Part shown: positions 43,831 to 46,501 of the stretch, in pieces
How positions within the stretch are numbered: the first letter of the stretch is position 1
Layout: the number at the start of each line of letters is the position of its first letter
Position numbers and translations under genes: made by a program
The notes under the pieces: model-generated
What the model was told of the DNA's origin: nothing
What the model saw: only the letters and a program-made list of their open reading frames with translations
Databases searched by the model: none
Source: Desulfocapsaceae bacterium
GTDB lineage: Bacteria > Desulfobacterota > Desulfobulbia > Desulfobulbales > Desulfocapsaceae
Direction of reading: 5' to 3'
DNA: 46,501 nt
Assembly: GCA_028697885.1 (NCBI GenBank)
Contig: JAQVER010000019.1
Location: 1 to 46,501 of the forward strand

Positions 43831-43922
43831 GGTGGTTCTCCTAGTGAACTTTACGGATAGTTTAGTGATGGCTTAGCGGTGGCAGGTGCTACTCAGGGTG
43901 TTGAGGTGGAAGAGACTATTTG

Positions 43923-43957
43923 ATAAAAGAATAGCACAATTCTTTTATGCAGTGCAA
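43923..43957 (-). promoter_or_regulatory. Promoter with 26-base dyad upstream of ACR3
   Basis: ATAAAAGAAT (43923-43932) and ATTCTTTTAT (43939-43948) form a perfect 10-base inverted repeat with a 6-base spacer. On the minus strand TTGCAC (43952-43957) and CTATTC (43929-43934), 17 bases apart, could be -35 and -10, so the dyad covers the spacer and the -10. This is the expected layout for an ArsR/SmtB-type metalloid-responsive repressor site. Confidence 0.65.
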
Positions 43958-44026
43958 ATATCTTGAGTTGAGTAGTTATGTGTCTTTTTGTTACTGACAA
44001 TTTTCTGTCTGATCCCTTACTTACAT

Positions 44027-44734
44027 TTACATGAATGGACGTGAGATAAAATAAATCCCCAGCCCGCCGATCAACACCCCGGCTCCTTGTCTAAACCAGT
44101 TCTTGGCCCGTTGCATGGCTCTGTTTTCAATCAACTTTCTGATCAGGGCGGTGGAACTGCCGGCCACGGCAATGGGTAGGCAATGACCAGCTGCGAACAG
44201 GGTGATCAGCAGCAGGCCGGTGACGATCTTTTCCTGGACGGTGATGATAGCAAGCAGCGGCGCGATGAAGCCGAAGGTGCAGGAGCCGGATAGAACGCCG
44301 TAGGCCAGCCCGAGGATCAGGGCCCCACCCGCCCCTTTGATCCGCATTTTGGCCAGAAGTCCGCCGCCGGGCAGGGAGCATTTATTCGTTGCTCCCACCA
44401 TATCAAAGGCTACCCAGATGAGCAGCAGACCCACGGGAATCGTCCAGTAGGGCCCCACATCTCCCAGCATCCGGCCGAGCAGGGTACAGAGCAACCCGAT
44501 CATTGCTATTGTCAGGAAGAGTCCCAGGCTGAAGAGGAGGGCGAATAGGGCTGCCTTGCTGCCTTCAACTAGCTTCTGCTGGCCGCCAACATAAGCGATA
44601 ATGAGGGGGATGGAGGCGAGATGACAAGGGCTGAAGAGGACACTTACCATCCCCCAGAGAAAGCTGCCCACAAGCGCCAGACCGATGGAACCTGTCATCC
44701 AGCCGTTGACTGTGAGAAAGAGCTGGTCAAGCAT
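44027..44734 (-). CDS. CcdA/DsbD-like thiol-redox membrane protein
   Basis: A 235-residue membrane protein with six to seven hydrophobic helices, in the CcdA/DsbD-beta family that carries electrons from cytoplasmic thioredoxin to the outside. The two redox cysteines are Cys37 (FSPCHLAS) and Cys152 (SGSCTFGF) in helices 1 and 4. Cys119 in a loop (TNKCSLPGG) is extra. It begins one base after the thioredoxin stop, so it probably reduces that protein. The family also serves cytochrome c maturation. Confidence 0.9.
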   Translation of the reverse strand: MLDQLFLTVNGWMTGSIGLALVGSFLWGMVSVLFSPCHLASIPLIIAYVGGQQKLVEGSKAALFALLFSLGLFLTIAMIGLLCTLLGRMLGDVGPYWTIPVGLLLIWVAFDMVGATNKCSLPGGGLLAKMRIKGAGGALILGLAYGVLSGSCTFGFIAPLLAIITVQEKIVTGLLLITLFAAGHCLPIAVAGSSTALIRKLIENRAMQRAKNWFRQGAGVLIGGLGIYFISRPFM

Positions 44735-44735
44735 C

Positions 44736-45110
44736 TTATTTCTTCTCCAGCATTCCTTCGAGACGGTCTATGATTGCCTGTTTCTCCAAGAAACCGGTAT
44801 GACGGTACACTTCCTTGCCATTCCGGTCAAAAAAGATCTGAGTCGGGATCAGGCTCACCTTAAACCGTTTACCTTCATCCTTATTCTGCCAGACATCAAT
44901 AAAGATGATAGCGGCTTTCCCTTTGTATTGCTGTTCCAGTTCCTCGAGGATTGGGGCCATCATCTTGCAGGGAATACAGGAGTGAGCCCCCAGATCCACC
45001 ATGGTGACCATGTCGGGAACCGGCGCTGTGGTGTCGGCTGTCCTGCCCTCAGTTACAGGGAGAAGTATCATGGAGATGAATAACAAGAGGCAGTGAATTG
45101 ATGCTTTCAT
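44736..45110 (-). CDS. Exported thioredoxin-like protein
   Basis: A 124-residue thioredoxin-fold protein with an N-terminal signal peptide (about 1-24) and a C45-I-P-C48 active site (HSCIPCKMMAP). The cis-Pro region reads VSLIPTQIFF. It should work in the periplasm, reduced by the CcdA-like protein encoded one base downstream. The gene follows the rhodanese gene by 42 bases. The target is unknown. Confidence 0.92.
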   Translation of the reverse strand: MKASIHCLLLFISMILLPVTEGRTADTTAPVPDMVTMVDLGAHSCIPCKMMAPILEELEQQYKGKAAIIFIDVWQNKDEGKRFKVSLIPTQIFFDRNGKEVYRHTGFLEKQAIIDRLEGMLEKK

Positions 45111-45152
45111 ATATACTCCTGAATTGTTGATTTTTTTATGAACTGATCTGAT

Positions 45153-45614
45153 TTATTGATCTTTTTTAGCTGTTGTCGCCTCAATAAAATCCAGGGCTTC
45201 GTCTCCCCGCAGCAATTTGGCCAGCCCGAGCAGGCCGTCATTGAGGTATCTGGCCTTGTATCCCTTGGTGATGAGATAGAGCCGGGCCATGCTGGAGCGG
45301 TCATAGTGGGGGCAGGCGGTGACGATGAGTTTGTTCTTGTCCAGCTCGCTTAGCCGGGACGGCAGCTCGTTGAGTGGGATATTCTTGGCAAAGCTCATAT
45401 GCCAGACCGCAAATTCCTCGGGGAAGCGGATGTCAATGAGTTGGGCCTCGCCTGTTTTGAGCAGTTCCACCAGTTCCATGCTGTCGATTTTCATATCTTT
45501 GCGCTCCTGATAGGTGAAGCCGGTGAGATAGCCATCCAGGGTCTGGGCATGGAGCTGAACGGGAAGGGTCAGAGGCAGGGTTAGAAGTGTTGTCAGCAGG
45601 AAGAGTCTGGTCAT
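45153..45614 (-). CDS. Exported rhodanese-like protein
   Basis: A 153-residue protein with a signal peptide (about 1-23, ...LHAQ) and one rhodanese domain. LIDIRFPEEFAVWHM fits the family; the active-site loop is CPHYDRSSM with Cys101 as catalytic persulfide residue. Rhodaneses transfer sulfane sulfur. Exported forms are found in sulfur-metabolising bacteria. Its start overlaps the cation-diffusion gene by 4 bases. Confidence 0.88.
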   Translation of the reverse strand: MTRLFLLTTLLTLPLTLPVQLHAQTLDGYLTGFTYQERKDMKIDSMELVELLKTGEAQLIDIRFPEEFAVWHMSFAKNIPLNELPSRLSELDKNKLIVTACPHYDRSSMARLYLITKGYKARYLNDGLLGLAKLLRGDEALDFIEATTAKKDQ

Positions 45615-46501
45615 GGATGTTTTCCTTTAATGGTTGGGGTCGTGGGATGTTGGGGGTCAAGTTGTTTGATGCTTTGTTTTGGCCAACAGTGGCCCTGTTT
45701 TTTATTGTTGACATGGCAGATGTCGCCCATGTCCTCCCGTTCGACCTGAAGGGTGGTGTGGTGGATGGCAAAATCATGATGCAGATGTTCGGCGGTCTCG
45801 TGCAGAAAGGCATCATCGCTGCCCTGTGGCATGACCAGATGGGCGGTGAGGACGGTTTCCGTGGTGCTGGCCGCCCAGATGTGCAGATCATGGACGCACT
45901 GTACCCCCGGTAGCCCGGTGAGATAGTCAAGTACCTCCTCGGCCTTGATATGGGCAGGTACCCCGGCCATGGTGAGGTGGAGCGAATCCTTGAGCAGGCC
46001 CCAGCCAGCCCAAAGAACTACGAGGGCGATGGCAATCGAGATCAGTGGATCGAGCCAGTTCCAGCCGGTGGTCATAATGGCGAATCCGGCGATCACCACC
46101 CCGGCTGAGACTGCGGCATCGGCTGCCATGTGCAGGAAGGCCCCCCTGATATTGAGATCGTCCTTTCGGCCCGCCATGAAAAGGAGGGCTGTGGCGGTGT
46201 TGATCACCACGCCGATGGCGGCGACCACGGTAATGGCCATGCCGTTGACCTCGGCCGGGGTGCGCAGTCGGCCCACCGCCTCCCAGAGGATAACTCCGAT
46301 GGCGGCATAGAGAAACAGGGCGCTGCCGAGTGAGACCAGGATGGTACCTTTTTTGAAGCCATAGGTGTGTCGGGCCGTGGCCGCACGTTTGGCCAGAACC
46401 ATGCCTCCCCAGGCCAGGAGCAGGGTCATGACGTCGCTCAGGTTATGACCGGCGTCGGCCATCAGTGCCAGGGAGTTGGCCATAAATCCGTAGCCCCCCT
46501 C
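45611..46501 (-). CDS. Cation diffusion facilitator (CzcD family), 5' part cut
   Basis: The gene is open to the window edge; 296 codons are visible and the N terminus is missing. The domain starts with SLALMADAGHNLSDVMTLLL, whose Asp/His residues form the metal site of the family, and continues with five further helices; HMAADAAVSAGVVIAG carries the second site. The C-terminal cytoplasmic domain (VHDLHIWAASTTETVLTAHLVM) is typical. Exports Zn2+, Cd2+, Co2+ or similar. A tail (NNKKQGHCWPKQSIKQLDPQ) with a Cys and a His lies beyond the usual end. Overlaps the rhodanese gene by 4 bases. Confidence 0.92.
   Translation of the reverse strand, partial: EGGYGFMANSLALMADAGHNLSDVMTLLLAWGGMVLAKRAATARHTYGFKKGTILVSLGSALFLYAAIGVILWEAVGRLRTPAEVNGMAITVVAAIGVVINTATALLFMAGRKDDLNIRGAFLHMAADAAVSAGVVIAGFAIMTTGWNWLDPLISIAIALVVLWAGWGLLKDSLHLTMAGVPAHIKAEEVLDYLTGLPGVQCVHDLHIWAASTTETVLTAHLVMPQGSDDAFLHETAEHLHHDFAIHHTTLQVEREDMGDICHVNNKKQGHCWPKQSIKQLDPQHPTTPTIKGKHP

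Noticed and set aside
43084-43860. 258-codon open frame antisense to ACR3
   Set aside because: Asp/Glu/Gly/His-rich translation is the complement of hydrophobic helix codons; the ACR3 reading has clear family motifs.

Overview
The window looks like a chromosomal segment of an anaerobic Desulfobacterota bacterium, most likely near Desulfobulbales/Desulfobulbaceae. The inference rests on gene content: a PxxKW cysteine-rich small protein (known to me mainly from sulfate-reducing deltaproteobacteria), an Etf alpha subunit carrying a ferredoxin domain, a complex I operon without the NADH-input subunits, and the string fabG-acpP-fabF-rpiB-glyA-nrdR-ribD. No 16S gene is present, so the placement is only an inference. 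Most genes are housekeeping. No phage, insertion sequence or CRISPR array is visible.

Layout. (1) 1-9698, plus strand: a type II fatty-acid synthesis operon (fabH 3' end, fabG, acpP, fabF) with an acyl-CoA dehydrogenase and EtfBA inserted between fabH and fabG, followed by rpiB, a terminator, and glyA-nrdR-ribD. (2) 9747-13160: an AT-rich stretch with an orphan ParB-like protein, an IHF-type DNA-bending protein, an orphan PilC, the PxxKW small protein, and a bidirectional terminator. (3) 13289-24794, minus strand: one long operon nuoA-B-C-D-H-I-J-K, an MrpD-like antiporter, an 83-residue membrane protein, a NuoL-like subunit, nuoM and nuoN. NuoE, NuoF and NuoG are absent. A LysR-type regulator is transcribed divergently. 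(4) 26174-30572, minus strand: aspartate aminotransferase, truA, argC, rpsI, rplM and tRNA-Gly(GCC), with intrinsic terminators placed just upstream of argC and rplM. (5) 30783-41485, mostly plus: hisB, a lipoprotein, a TtcA-like protein overlapping a DUF89 protein, asnS, menG/ubiE, hisD, rsmG, a convergent periplasmic protein, leuB and a divergent PRPP-synthetase-like protein. (6) 41666-46501, minus: an HD-domain protein, an ACR3 arsenite exporter with a strong promoter dyad, and a compact set of CcdA-like membrane protein, secreted thioredoxin, secreted rhodanese and a cation diffusion facilitator cut by the window edge.

How the parts may work together. The most unusual arrangement is the acyl-CoA dehydrogenase/Etf module inside the fatty-acid operon. 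It could supply the enoyl-reduction step, or connect acyl-thioester redox chemistry to ferredoxin through the iron-sulfur domain on EtfA. The complex I-like operon lacks the NADH module, so it must take electrons from another donor such as reduced ferredoxin, and it carries an additional pump-like subunit plus a small membrane protein not in the standard 14-subunit set. The right end carries metalloid and metal export together with a periplasmic thiol-redox cassette. Functional links between modules are inferences from gene order.
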